Assembly: GCF_047948215.1 (NCBI RefSeq)
Contig: NC_134465.1
Location: 42,941,946 to 43,005,945, forward strand
Direction of reading: 5' to 3'
DNA: 64,000 nt
Source: Lycorma delicatula
Taxonomy: Eukaryota; Arthropoda; Insecta; Hemiptera; Fulgoridae
Below are positions 45,259 through 57,800 of this stretch, piece by piece. Both the position numbers and the translations under genes were made by a program. The notes below the pieces were generated by a model that saw only the letters and a list, made by a program, of their open reading frames with translations, made no database searches and was not told the origin of the DNA. How positions within the stretch are numbered: position 1 is the first letter of the stretch; every line of letters starts with the position of its first letter.

Positions 45259-45886
45259 CTTTTACTTCCTTGTACGAAATAAAGAAACTAGTATTGTGAT
45301 TGGGAAAAATTTCGGTTTTCATATTTCAATGGAAAAATCAATTTTAACCATCCCTGAACCCATTTTGATTAGTTTCGGCGATACATATGTATCTTGTATG
45401 AATCAAAAACGATTACCGTAGGATGTTGAAAATTTGAGATTTTGGATAGGATTGTTGTAACATCTAGTTTTGCACCTCCCCTTTTGATTGTAATCGACTG
45501 AACCAAAAGCGTCCAAAAAAAAGCCCAAAATCTCCAAAATTTAAATTTTGGAATTTTTCTTAACTGCAGTAATAAGCCCTCATTGAGAGCTTTTCAACGA
45601 CGACGTGTCATAAGTTGTATTTATTTTCATTAGTTCCAGAGTTATAGCCAAATAAAACTTTAATTAATGAAATATTTGGATCGTATAACGGGAAGACGCC
45701 ACATCTATTCGAATCCGACTTCTTTTCCTTTTTTTAATTTTTTTTTTTTTTAATTTAAATATATTAATAACTATATATTATTATAACTATATTAATAACT
45801 ATTAACTTCTGATTCTAAAAAAGTGTGTGTATATGTAATTTAATAGGCTTACAAGGACGTCATGTGGTGTTCACATCAGATTTTTT
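45259..45886 (+). mobile_element. Family H, shorter copy
   Basis: The 5' hairpin region, ggttgtaacatctagttttg-like block, aataagccctcattgagagc, a B-box variant attcgaatccgac, and the 3' end acaaggacgtcatgtggtgt followed by tcacatcagatttttt are all present. Confidence 0.8.
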
Positions 45887-46037
45887 AGTAAATTATCCTT
45901 TCGTACTCCTCATACCTCGAAATAATTTATTTTCACTACTCACTCCCACCATACGATCGAAGGTAATACCGCACTTTTCTTCGAAAAGTCGGTAAAAAAC
46001 ATTTATTAATATTAGATTTTTATTAGACTAACTAGAA

Positions 46038-46077
<40 letters not shown>

Positions 46078-46972
46078 CTGTGTTTTTATATATATAAAAG
46101 CACAGTTGTATGACTATATTTGTGTGTTAAATAACTTTGTAAGAAGATTCTAGAAAACAAATTACAGGTAGGTCTAAAAAGAACAGAACTAGATGCATTA
46201 TAAGATGACCTATTTTTATAATATAAGAAGTGAAAAAAAGAAAGTTGCTGTAGCCACCCTAGTGGCTAGAAGATGATCCAAATAAAAACAAGTTCTTAGA
46301 ACAAAAATAAAAAAAAAATAAAAAAAGCGGTTTTTATGAATAATATATGATTAAAGATAGGACATAAAAATTCTGTAGTCATTTATGAAATTTAAAAAAA
46401 AATTTTATTGATAATAGATAATGTATATATGAATAATCCTGTTATAAAATATTATTATTACAATGCATATATATATATATAGTCACATGATAGAGAAATC
46501 GTTTTAGAGATCCGCATATAAAAACATGGTGCAACAGCCTACAACAGGATGTCGTGTTGAAAAAAATTTACATGTATCTCTTTTATTCAATGTCAACGTA
46601 CTTGATAATTTGTTGGTAGTTTTAATAGAGGGTTAAATTAACTTTTTACTTATCTAAAAAGCAGAAAACATATATATATATATATAGTGTATTCCGTGAA
46701 ATATTGAGCAAATTTAAGTTACAAATTCAGAACATCAAAATAAACAAAAACGTTCACGTAGACAAATATTTCATTTTAGCTCTGCCCATAGTTTTGTGTT
46801 TGACCGGATCGATAATGAAATTCTGTAAATATTTACTTTACAATACCTTGTACAAAATTAACAATAATGAAAATTCCAATAATGATTAATACTAGTTTTA
46901 TAAAATTGTGTTTTTTTCCCTCCGTAAGTAGGACTTAAAGGACCACGCAAATATTTCATTTTTTTCTTTTTC
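45887..46972. other. AT-rich DNA with several (TA)n runs
   Basis: (TA)n at 46040-46075, 46467-46480 and 46671-46685. The 61-codon frame at 46704-46889 has no recognisable content. Confidence 0.5.
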
Positions 46973-47208
46973 TTCCAGAAGTTGTTAATTCTTTCGGACT
47001 GTTTAGCTGTTTTTCTTCAGTTCATTCTCTCCTGTCGAGTTTTATTTTCCCGTCTACATAGCGCTATAATAGAGCTATCTAGATGGGAATTTCTTTTTCT
47101 TCCAGAAGTTGTTAATTCTTTCGGACTGTTTAGCTGTTTTTCTTCATTTCATTCTCTCCTGTCGAGTGTTACTTTCCCGTCTACATAGCGCTATCTAGAT
47201 GGGAAAGG
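46973..47208. repeat. Tandem duplication of about 120 bp at the R boundary
   Basis: tcttccagaagttgttaatt through cccgtctacatagcgctat and atctagatgggaa occurs twice (46973-47094 and 47099-47205). The frame at 46982-47188 only reflects it. Confidence 0.85.
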
Positions 47209-48045
47209 AAAACTCAACAGAAGCCTCTAGAAGGGATAGTAATTTAATCGAACCTATTTGGGATATGCAGTTTTTAACGGATCTTGACGTATTAACACCT
47301 AAGGAACCCCAAAAAACCTGATGGAAATTTTCCGCACGTTAATGTTCGTATGTACGTGTTTTCAGAGTTGGCCTCTAAATCACTTATATCTCTAGAACTA
47401 CCGAGCCGATTTTGACCAAACTTGGCCGGATTAATTCTATATATAGGACATTGATGCCATTAAATTTTCAACTTAAAAGGTCAAAGAGGTGAGGATGTAC
47501 AGCAAGGTCACCCTCAGTATCTCGAAATTTCGCCTAATTAAGGTCATATTTTTTTTAACGAAGCACATTTGTTAACGATTAAAAAAATAACAATATTGGT
47601 AAAAAAGATTTTGCAAAATCGCACCTCCACCCCAAAAAAATGCTGTTGTAGTCGCCTGCTATGTTATGACATCACAGGTGAGCGATAGAATTAAATAAAT
47701 GAATAATATTTAAAGTGTAAAAAAGTAATTCGATTTGGCCGGTCGACTCGGTACTTGGTGCATTAAGCCTTGTGGCTGCTATATTGGTCTGCCAACTGAA
47801 CTGGCGAATTTTTTTTTATATAAGTTGTAAAATTAAATTGGTTTATTTAATACGGCTAGTATTAAATAAACCACCGCTAGTACCGCTACACCCGCGCGAA
47901 TGAAATACCGTATTCGCGCGCGCTTTAGTTAGAATCATTGAATTAAATAAACGGAAAAATATATTTAAACGAAATGATAAATATTTTAAATTAAGTTGTG
48001 TGTGTAAGGCGTGAATCATAAATAACTCGCAGTTGTAGAACAGCC
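47200..48045 (-). repeat. Interspersed repeat R, copy 3
   Basis: The reverse orientation of R is shown by ctcgaaatttcgcctaatta, acttaaaaggtcaaagaggt and atgacatcacaggtgagcga. The tRNA-like segment has lost its B box: gattcg is followed directly by ttggccggtcgactcggtac. It extends to ctcgcagttgtagaacagcc. Confidence 0.75.
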
Positions 48046-48724
48046 TTTTTTTTTTATTTAAAGAAATAAAAACTTAAAATTAAAAAATTTCAAAATTTAC
48101 ATAAAGAAAAGTTTGATATAAAACAACGCAAAAATTAATTGTTCAAGTAAATAATAACCCAAAATTAAAATGTTTTGACTTGATCAGTTATTGCTAATTT
48201 GTATGCAAGTCAAACAATTTTGATTTCTTGTATAATAGAAAACAATTGATTAAAAAACGTAAAATACCTTAAAAATCAAAATTATGGTGTAAGACGTTTT
48301 CCAAAAAAAAAGAGCAGGAAAGAAAATCCGGAAATGGAATGGTCGGAAAAATACAAAGAAAATTCTTTTCTGTTTAAAATCTTATTTTTTGTTCCAGTTT
48401 GTGCGTTTTGTTTTGTTTTAATTCTCAAATTAATTTTAATAGATGTTATTTACATGAATTTTCTCAGAATTAAATTTTCTACAAGTTCCGTAGAAACTTT
48501 TATTTGTTTATCGGTAAATTAATAGTTATTTCATTCTAAATTTAAAAAGTGTATTTTCCGATAAAAATTTTTCGTTTTTCCCCTCATTTTTCTTAAACAG
48601 ATACGTGAGGTAGAGGTGTGAGACCACTTATTAAATTTCTTAGATAAAAAATCCCTCGATTCGTACCTCAACATTTTTCGTACGGTTTAATTTTACATAG
48701 GGAACAGAAAGCAGGGCTGAATGT
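48046..48724. other. AT-rich DNA, nothing recognised
   Basis: The 62-codon frame at 48334-48522 is unsupported. Confidence 0.5.
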
Positions 48725-48810
48725 TTCAGGAGCCGAAATTCTCTAAGGAACCGTTTTTTGACCTATATTTATATGAGCGTTTTTCTTATTTTTGGCTATA
48801 GAATCACTCC
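48725..48810 (-). repeat. Family G fragment
   Basis: aaggaaccgttttttgacct, atatttatatgagcgttttt and ggctatagaatcactcc are diverged matches to the right arm of the foldback family. Confidence 0.45.
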
Positions 48811-49982
48811 CGAGAAATTTCTATGTAATTTGGAATCAAGACTGTATATTAAATGTCTATAAAGAAGAAGAATTATTATATAGCTGGAGAACTTTATAAA
48901 AAAAATAATGGGAAAATAGAATAATTTAAAAAAATTTAAATGGAAATAGGCAGTATACCTAATAATTTTTTTAAATTTTAAATAAATTCCCTAAAAATTA
49001 TGTTATGTAAATTTTTTTTATATAAAAATATTAAATTTTATCCATTGGAGGGAATAGTTTTTTTTTTGTTATGATTTGTATCTATTCTTTTACAACTCCA
49101 TAAAAAAGACGAGATTTATGTCGTGGTGGATAATCTGATTGGAAATTTCATAACTGGGCGCCATGGCGCACGCGCTTATTTGTCAATTTTTAATACTAAT
49201 TCACATTTCAAAATAATATTATATTTTACGTCTTAAAAACTATATAAAAAATACATTTTAGCCGTTATATTTTCCAGTAGTTCAACAACAGAAGTAATTC
49301 TGCCGGCCTTTGTATCACGTGTTCATGTCTTTGTCATTATTGTTAACAAATTCATTTCCTTTATAATGGTATTTTATTTGTAATGTTATAAGTAGGTATA
49401 AAGATCCTCGTAGCAGGGAGTCTAGCACGACAGAACAAAATACCTAATTGTCACTCATTTGGTGGTCTGTTCTCTACTCAAACTACTAAACTTCTTTGTA
49501 TTAAATTCGAAACTGATATTCTTTGCTGTTCTTTGGTAAAATTGAGTTGCTTTCGTTATTTGTATTTCTTAACATCGATTTTAATAAATTTTAACTTGAC
49601 ATTCCTAAAATAGAAACAGATAATTCTCGTGAGGGAGAGTTTTTGAATTAATTTGCATGTGGGTGTAGCCAGTGAATTTTCTGTTATTTCGGAAAACCAA
49701 TTAGCTTTTATCTTTCAACATAATTAAGTCTTCAGCTAATAAAGAGATGAATTTGACACATTTTAACAATTCTGACTGTCTGAGTGCCATCCAATTCTTA
49801 TATTTTAATTTCAGTATAATTTGGTAGTTGTGAATTGTAGTAGGCCTACGTTCTGCTGGTACAATTTATTACGTTGTCTCGTGTTGTGATATGTTTTACA
49901 TTCCACGTATTATCAGTTTTTAAAGGGATGTTTTTAAAATTATTAGATGTTATTTTAACATAATATCTAGTGTAGTCTTAAC
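48811..49982. other. Non-coding DNA upstream of the hAT remnant
   Basis: The 5' end of the hAT element probably lies here (a GC-rich ctgggcgccatggcgcacgc at about 49155 is one candidate), but no terminal repeat pair could be assigned. Confidence 0.4.
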
Positions 49983-52580
49983 ATGGCTAAAAGACAAAAG
50001 AATTTACAGTTTTAACAGTGAATGGGAAAAACAATACTGTTTTACTGAATATAAGGGAAAATCTGTAAGTTTATTGTATAGTGCTAACGTGTCTGTTCCT
50101 AAAAAAGTAATGTAGAACGACTTTTTTGACTAATCACAAACAGTTTAATAACGAATTTCCTGTCAGTTCTGAACTGAGAAAACACAAAGTGAAGCACACG
50201 TGAACTTAAATATAAATTACAATTGTAACAATCCGTGTTTACGAAACCTGTTCAGGGCACCAGTAACTTCACAGAAGATTCTTACAAAATCTGTTACGTA
50301 TTAGCTAAAAGGGAAAAAACCGTTTAGCGATGGGGAAGCAATGATCAGTGCCGCTGAATCTCTGCTCGAAAGTCACAAAGATAAATCTGCATTTATGTCT
50401 TCCTTTGAAGGTATACAATTGTCTCACCAATCTGTTGCTAGGCGGGTTGAAGATATTTCTATTAATTTGGAATCTCAAACGTTATATCAGGATTTGCAAT
50501 TATATGAATATTCTTCACTCCAGTTTGATGAAAGTACTGACATGTCTGATATTGTCAAATTATGTGTATTTATTAGAATGGTTTTCTATGATTTCACAGT
50601 AAAGAAAGAGTTTGTCAAACTGTTGACACTTCGTGGATAAACTAGGGGGGCGTAGACGTATTTAATGCGTTCCTTAAACCTGTCAAAGATAGTAACGTTC
50701 CACTTTCAAACCTTGTTGCTATAACAATAGCGCTGGGGCGCCTTCTATGACTGATAGGAATAATGGATTTCTACCTACTTGTGCTAAGGATGAATATTTT
50801 CAAAATTTATTTATTATCATTGCATTATCCACCAGGAAGTTTTATGCGCAAAGGTTTTAAAGTTTGATCATGTCATGAAAGTTGTAACTCGTGCAGTGAA
50901 CTATTTCAGATCATCTTCTACACGTCATCGATTATTTCGAAGTATTTTGAATATATCAGATACTCATTTTTTTGTCTTCAGTCACTTGACTGGTTTGATG
51001 CAGCTCTCCAAGATTCCCTATCTAGTGCTAGTCGTTTCATTTCGGTATACCCCCTACATCCTACATCCCTAACAATTTGTTTTACATATTCCAAACTTTG
51101 CCTGCCTACATAATTTTTTCCTTCTACCTGTCCCTCCAATATTAAAGCGATTATTCTAGGATGCCTTAATATGTGGCCTATAACTCTGTCTCTTCTTTTA
51201 GCTATATTTTTCCAAATGCTTCTTTCTTCATCTATTTGCCGCAACACCTCTTCATTTGTCACTTTATCCACTCATCTGATTTTTAACATTCTCCTATAGC
51301 ACCGCATTTCAAAAGCTTCTAATCTTTTCTTCTCAGGTACTCCGTTCGTCCAAGTTTCACATCCATATAAACAGACGCCCCAAACATATACTTTCAAAAA
51401 TCTTTTCCTGAGGTTTAAATTAATTTTTGATGTAAACAAATTATATTTCTGACTGAAGGCTCGTTTCGCCTGTGCTATTCGGCATTTTATATCGCTCCTG
51501 CTTCGTCCATCTTTAGTAATTCTACTTCCCAAATAACAAAATTCATCTACCTCCATAATCTTTTCTCCTCCTATTTTTACATTCAGTGGTCCATCTTCGT
51601 TATTTCTACTACATTTCATTACTTTCGTTTTGTTCTTGTTTATTTTCATTCGGTAGTTCTTGCGTAGAACTTCATCCATGCCGTTCATTGTTTCTTCTAA
51701 ATCCTTTTTACTCTCAGTTAGAATTACTATGTCATCAGCAAATCGTAGCATCTTTATCTTTTCACCTTGTACTGTTACTCCGAATCTAAATTGTTCTTTA
51801 ACATCATTAACTGCTAGTTCCATGTAAAGATTAAAAAGTAAAGGGGATAGGGAACATCCTTGTCTGACTCCCTTTCTTATTACTCAGTATGGCTACGTAA
51901 TTCTTTATGAAGATTTATAGTGGTTAGTAGGGGTAAAACACTGGAACGATTCTACTGTCTGCTAGATGAAATAAGAGACTTTATGAAGTCATCTTCCGGA
52001 CCATATTAACACGAAATTGATGATACATTATGACTATTAGATTTACATTTTCTGGCAGATGTCACCTCAAAATTAAACGAGTTAAATCTCGAATTGCTAG
52101 GGAACACATTTAAACTGAAATTCCCTCTCAGACTTTCAAAATACTTTTATATCAATTCTAAGAACAGTAAATGACGGTGAGTTTGATCTTTCCTCTTACG
52201 CAAAGCATCTTGAAACTTTTGTGTTTGAATTTGACAATAGATTTAGCCAGTTTTCAGTACTTGAACCAGTGATATTTTTTGTTAATAATCTATTCGCTTT
52301 CGTTGACGTTAGTGAACTTAGAAATCAGGGTGTGTGAAATATTTTGAAAGTATAAAACTGAATAATTTGAAATTGAAATTTTAAATTTTCTAGAAGATCT
52401 TTCTTATATTCAACGTGTAGCAATATATGGACTCTGGTGGACAGAGAAAAGTACCCCATTCTCTTTAGTATTGCACTGAAAATATATTCATGCTTTGGTT
52501 CAACGTATCTTTTTGAAGTTGAATTTTCATCAATAAAGAAATACCAATCCTGCCTGATAAGACTCCTCCCACCTTGATGA
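49983..52580 (+). pseudogene. hAT transposase pseudogene (ZBED5/GTF2IRD2-type), split by LINE-A
   Basis: The frame starts MAKRQKNLQF at 49983 but breaks at once. Further along are FTKPVQGTSNF (about 50235), the longest open piece (50341-50640) with LSHQSVARRVEDISINLESQ and LQFDESTDMSDIVKLCVF (hAT catalytic-core region, with the first Asp in FDESTD), and KFDHVMKVVTRAVNYFRSSS (about 50860). After LINE-A the frame resumes at ISDTQYGYVILYEDL and FMKSS-like sequence near 51975. The C-terminal dimerisation segment LFSIALKIYSCFGSTYLFEV lies at about 52463-52522, ending LIRLLPP and a stop at 52575. Many stops make it non-functional. It is either a transposon or a decayed transposon-derived gene; no terminal repeats were found. 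Confidence 0.85.
50967..51880 (-). mobile_element. LINE-A inserted in the hAT pseudogene, 6-bp target duplication
   Basis: Minus-strand frames 51823-51272 and 51271-50978 encode MELAVNDVKEQFRFGVTVQG, FADDIVILTESKKDLEE (motif C), CYLGSRITKDGRSRSDIKCR, MDKVTNEEVLRQIDEERS and HILRHPRIIALILEGQVEGK, closing RAASNQSSD. The only lesion in the 3' half is a stop/frame change between KIR and MDKV, so this is the least decayed LINE-A copy here. It is 5'-truncated in motif B. TACTCA occurs at both ends (50961-50966 and 51881-51886), and the hAT frame is restored when one copy and the LINE are skipped. Confidence 0.92.
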
Positions 52581-52639
52581 AGCGTTAAAAACAGCTTGTT
52601 CCAGCGCACACCAGTTATTCCTTAACTTGCAGCGAGAAT

Positions 52640-52985
52640 GCATTGTTAAAGTTCAAATTAATTATATATCCAAAATACAATTCAAATAAAGCTTTGTTTC
52701 AACAAGAAATTTATTTTTATAGATTTTTGTTTTTACTGGATTTATTTTTGCAATTGTGTCGCATTTTGAGTTCTAAAGTATCTTTTTAATTTTACTAAAG
52801 TACATGAATTTTTTTAGCCTTTTTAAGTGTAATGCCCATATATATATTAACATGATATGTCCAGTACGGATCGTGCTACGTGAAACCTTTTTAATTTTTT
52901 CCATTATGCGATATCTGATTATCCGCAGTCTTGCAAAGGTCATCCGGATAATCGGTGTTCTACTATATATTGTTCCCTTATCATT
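52640..52985. mobile_element. Fragment related to the pogo-like element
   Basis: caaaatacaattcaaataaa, gatttttgtttttactgg, aacatgatatgtccagta and catccggataatcggtgttc match both inner flanks and the right end of 40715-42005, with the middle absent. Confidence 0.5.
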
Positions 52986-53869
52986 TAGTGATGATGATTG
53001 TTTAACAATTAAATTGAGTTTTATATTTTTGAGGGTTTTCTTGTTTTCCGATTTATTTTTTAATTATACAAATAACAGAAGTAATCGACTTAATGTAATT
53101 GATGTAACTGCCGCATAAGGAGATTCAACGTAGAGGATATTTTGTTCAAAATGCCACTTTGAATAATGTTTTTGAAACTTTAATTAATGGGTCAGATAAC
53201 GATATTTCTATTTGTACCAAACTCTCTGTTAATCCATATTGTTTTATATTTTCGCTCTTTATCTAATGAAGTAACATTTTTTCGTAGCAAACTCTAGTTA
53301 TTATACTCTATGTCTAATTAAAGTTTTTTATATAAAAAATTTCTGAGATTTCGTTTTCTAAAAAAAAAGTGAAGAAAATGCAGTTTTGTGTTACCCCAAT
53401 ACATATCTGATTTTCTTATAGTACAGTGATATTCATTAATGTCAAAACACTTATCAACGAACTCGTCAAATAAATTTATTTTACCCAGACGTAGCAATTT
53501 ACACGATTAAAAGCTTAACTATTTGTTATATAAATTCGTTTAAATTCTTTGTCTTTATCTAAATTGTGTACCCTCTTGCTGAAAAATGGATAAAAGAAGA
53601 GATATATATTAAACATTAAAAAACACAACTGCTAAACAGCATATAAAAAAACTTGAAACTTAGACCCGACATTAAAATTAACCTTTGAAACACGCCCGAT
53701 TAACAGAATCATACAGCAGCAAGGGACATTGTCCAGGCTTTACGATTCGAAGGGAGAATTTGTGAAACTTCCGCCACTTTTGCGTTCCGTTCCGTTCCCA
53801 AACAGCATGCGGGTGACAATTTTGTATCTAGCATAATTTTTTAAATCTATTTAAACATATATATCTATA
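52986..53869. other. AT-rich DNA, nothing recognised
   Basis: A GC-richer patch at 53690-53815 contains gttccgttccgttccc; no gene is supported. Confidence 0.45.
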
Positions 53870-54020
53870 GCCTATGAAACTTCCGCTAACGTAAGGATTC
53901 CAACGCGGGGATCTTACATCTAAATCGGTTCAGCCGTTGAGCTGCTACGGTGAAACAAACGTACAAACACATATACACCCTAAATACATTACACTCTTTT
54001 TTGGATAAAAAAATATTTCA
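53870..54020 (+). repeat. Family C repeat fragment
   Basis: tatagcctatgaaacttccg, taacgtaaggattccaacgc, aaatcggttcagccgttgag and acactcttttttgg. Confidence 0.8.
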
Positions 54021-54079
54021 AGAACACCTGCAGTTTAATAAAACTGTAGATGTCATTAAAATAAGTGAAAATATACAAA

Positions 54080-54386
54080 TCTCATTAATAAGTGGTGGCA
54101 CCTTTTCATAAGTAATAGATGCTTCGCATGAGGTCCGCATCACCTCACCACTGTAGTCACACACGCAATCCCCACGGAAGCCCATTATTGTTAAAGAGAA
54201 ATATTTTTAATTTATTTAAAATTATTTTATTTAACGTAAATTTAATTCTATTATTTTTGTAATAATATTCATTCGATTGATTCGAATCAGTGGGTTCAAA
54301 TCCAGCTCACAGTTATAGTTCACAGTTCATTAATTGAATTCATTAAAGTTTGTGCTTCAACTGAAACCGGAAAATCTGCACACCAA

Positions 54387-54437
<51 letters not shown>

Positions 54438-55436
54438 CAATGTTTGTTTGTCTGTCTGTTCCAACTTAACTCGAGATCTACCGGACAGATTTGTCTAAAG
54501 TTTTGCACACCTACACTTTAAAGCCCTGCGGTGAACATAGGTTAATTTTTTTGGACCTCCGACATAACGGTTGCGAGTTATCGGCGTTAAAGTTACTTTT
54601 TTCCATTTTGACATTGGATTTATTTGTTCGCATGCTTTAAAAGTTAAATTTCATGTGATTTTAGTTTGTTTTTTCAATTCTTGATTATGTTTTTTGTAAC
54701 TTTTATAAATTTCCATGAAAAGTATCCGTGTAGCATTGGAAAATTTCGAATTCGTAGTCTCTAATCCATCAATTTTTCAAATTAAGGTATTTAAATTAAA
54801 TGTAAAAGTTACAAAAAGTTTTTAGTTACAAAATTTAGGTTGAAAATGTATTAAAAAGGATAGCTGAGTAAAAATGAACTAACTAAGAAAAGTATTGTAT
54901 TTATTTAAAAGCGATTCATGTAAAAATCTTGAAGTTATTTTTCCAGACTGTATGCAAATATTAGTAGGTAGTGGGTTGCGGTGGGTGGGGTGTTGAATGG
55001 GGGGGGGGTTTCCCCCCTCAGTTAAAAACAAATTAAAAATCGCGTTGTTTTTTCCAAATTATTTACCGAAAATGTTTTCACAGTTGTTATATGGGATTTA
55101 TTTTTTGAGTGGGGGTTTGGGGGCGCAGCCCCCATGTCGGTAAATTAAAAAAAAATGGATTTTCTGTTATCAGATAACGTATCTAAATTGCATGAAATTT
55201 TTTCTAAATAACATTAAGCTTTTAACTTGGAAAAATATTTTCCAGTTGAAAAAAAAACTTTGGAAACCTGGAAAACCAAAGCGCCGAGCGAAGCAAGGCC
55301 TGGACGCGACTAGTATATATATATATATATATATATATACTGGTTTAGCCTTTGAGCTGCTACGATGGAACATATACATACATACACACACCCTAAATAC
55401 AATACACTCCTTTTTGGGAGTCGTGTATATAGAGAA
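54080..55436 (+). repeat. Family C/E element occupied by a Helitron-like element
   Basis: The E half (54110-54386: cttcgcatgaggtccgcatc, ggaagcccattattgttaaa, gaaaccggaaaatctgcac) leads into (TA)n. After the Helitron-like element comes the C half (55338-55436: ggtttagcctttgagctgct, caccctaaatacaatacact). The insert therefore sits in the internal (TA)n of an E-C unit. Confidence 0.6.
54387..55314 (+). mobile_element. Helitron-like non-autonomous element, 928 bp
   Basis: It begins TCTATATATA, followed by aaaaatcaatgtttgtttgt and ctgtctgttcc, and ends gcgccgagcgaagcaaggcc then tggacgcgactagt. This TC...CTAGT layout with a GC-rich stem near the 3' end fits Helitron/Helentron termini, and the flanks are (TA)n. 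Internally there is gggggcgcagcccccatg. No Rep/helicase sequence is present. Confidence 0.6.
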
Positions 55437-56189
55437 AATCGTCACGTATTCTCTTTTAAATGAAATTTTTAAATTTATATGTAAAGTATACATTTTAGCA
55501 AAAATTTTCCGAACAGAAATAAATCTTTTTTTCTCTTTTCTATCGTCTTTTGCTTTACAAAACGTTCTTTTTTTTATATATTTGATGAATAAATTTTGTA
55601 CAGTCAACGTTAATTATAAAACCATATATAGATAGCGAAAGCTATAAAGATAAAAAATGACAACAAAGTTGTTGTACTTTCCTGACATTGGTTATTTATT
55701 ATTATATAGACTGCAAAAATATTTTTTATTACGAAAAATGTTTCAAAAATACAAAAAATTTATATTTTTAAACTTTGATTGGCTCTTCAACCCAATATTA
55801 CCCCCAAAATATATTTTTTACACAACTTACTTATTTTTTTACAGAACTTACACTACTTCTCTGCCTAGGAAGACATAAAAAAAACTGTTTCTATCGATTT
55901 TTGGGTAAGGCGGAAATTTTGGGGCAAATTTTTTTTTTAAATGGTTAGTAAAATAACCATGCTCATTTTCTGTTGCTTAATATAAAGTTATGTTTGCAAA
56001 ATATTCAGAAAATTGATCCCAAAAAATTATCTATCTCATACCCTGGGGTGAGACAGACCAAATATTTTACTTAGAATTTTATTATCAAAATTTCCATCAG
56101 AATTACACTAACACTTATTTATTTATTTACTACAGAAACTGAAACCTGATTATATAGTTAATAGTTGAATTTTATTGCCGATAAATAAT
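55437..56189. other. AT-rich DNA, nothing recognised
   Basis: The overlapping frames at 55170-55635 on both strands span the Helitron-like 3' end and (TA)n and are not genes. Confidence 0.5.
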
Positions 56190-56262
56190 GTCAAGCTTGT
56201 CCGGGATTCGAACGTAGAATGTTCCGAATGAAATATAGAGACGCTACTACTTCGCCAAGAAA
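56190..56262 (-). mobile_element. Diverged SINE-B fragment
   Basis: The minus strand reads ggcgaagtagtagcgtctct, then ctacgttcgaatcccggaca (B box). Confidence 0.6.
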
Positions 56263-57501
56263 TATTAATATGATATAGTTGTGTGATATTATTATCCAGG
56301 TACGTGTAATTTTTATTTATGATAGAATCGTTCTAAAATTTACACGTGCAAAAACATGCGTGCGTATAAGTGAATGTTGTTTACACGTGTATTACGGTCA
56401 TATTTAATGACAAAAAAAGAAAAGAAATTTTGCATGCAGAAATAAACGTCCTGTGAACATTATTAACAATGATTTGTTACCGAAACACGCAATGCGTTCA
56501 CTTCTTTCTTTTGTGTATTATCTATTCTGGTTTTTTTTATTTATAATTTATGCATTTTGCAAAGTTATATATAGATCTATGAATAGATATCTTATGGAAT
56601 TTATAGCATTTCAAGTTTTTTTTTTCTTATAAGAATACAAGTCACTGTAAAATACATAAAAGTATAAATCGTACAAGAATCGAATTTTTGTTGTTGTATT
56701 TTTATATATTCTAGATGTGCTATTTCTGTCAAATAAAAGTGTATTTCAAATACAAAAATAGTATTAAATATTAGTCATACTGGTTACGTTATATTTGTTT
56801 CATTTTCGTAAACCCAGTCCTTTTTTTTAGCAAAAAGAAACTTTTAAATAAGTAACAATGAAAATAATAATAATAATAATACTAAAAATATCGTTTCCTG
56901 TTTCAGAAATGCGCATTTTATTTTTCAGTCGGCATCATCAATTGCTATTGTCATCAACCATTAATTGATACCATTGATAAAACTCTACTCAATTTTTTTT
57001 TTAAATTTGTTGATGTAGGGAAATTATTTTATTTAAACATATTACTTTTAACAATCAGTTCTAGTCAAAGCTTTTATTAAATAATAGTATTTAACATAGA
57101 TCAATCCCTGTCTTTAAAAGAGTGATGTCGTTTTCTTAAAAAAAAGATTCTTCTAATCTAAAAACAATAGAAATAAAAAAGAAATGCAAAAAAATTGCTC
57201 AAAAACAATTTTCTTTGTATATAAAAAAAATAATAAAATAAAAACTGAAATACAAAATATTTTAATGAGTAAGAAATTGGGAAATTGATAAATATTTCGT
57301 AACTTTGAGCATATCGAAGCTTAAATTTTAAATTCCTTTAAGTTGAATAAATTTATACTATTATATAAAGAGGAAGAGGGTTTTCCTTTGTTCGGGATAA
57401 ACAAAAAAACTACTCGATCAATCGCAACCAAATTTTTACCCATGTTTCTTGGCATAACTGCGAAGGTTTTTAGATATATTTCATCTCTAAAATTCTCTAA
57501 A

Positions 57502-57504
<3 letters not shown>
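56263..57504. other. AT-rich DNA, nothing recognised
   Basis: No supported gene or repeat family. Confidence 0.5.
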
Positions 57505-57548
<44 letters not shown>

Positions 57549-57800
57549 AGTGGAGATTTGCCGGTTGATGCACAAATTTTAATGAATTGAATTAATGTAC
57601 CTTGAACTCTGAGTTTTCATCACTGTATGAGCTGCTTTTGAACTGAATGATTCGAATCAATCGTGTGAATAATATTACAAAAATAATAGAATTATATTTA
57701 CGTTAAATAAAATAATATTAAATAAACAAATTTCCGTTTAACAAGAATGGGTTTCCATGTGGACTGCGTGTGAGAGGCTAGAGTGGTGAGGTAAAATGGA
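57505..57800 (-). repeat. Family E half with flanking (TA)n
   Basis: (TA)n at 57509-57543 is followed by ggagatttgccggttgatgc, gagctgcttttgaactgaat, gattcgaatcaatcgtgtga and gggtttccatgtggactgcg, the reverse of 54110-54386. The C half is missing on the other side of the (TA)n. The frames at 57321-57582 translate the TA run. Confidence 0.7.

Noticed and set aside
52804..53118. 104-codon plus-strand frame
   Set aside because: Its first half lies in the pogo-like repeat fragment and the rest is hydrophobic AT-rich translation.
55170..55635. Two overlapping frames of about 145 codons on opposite strands
   Set aside because: They run across the Helitron-like 3' end, (TA)n and family C, so they are composite by chance.
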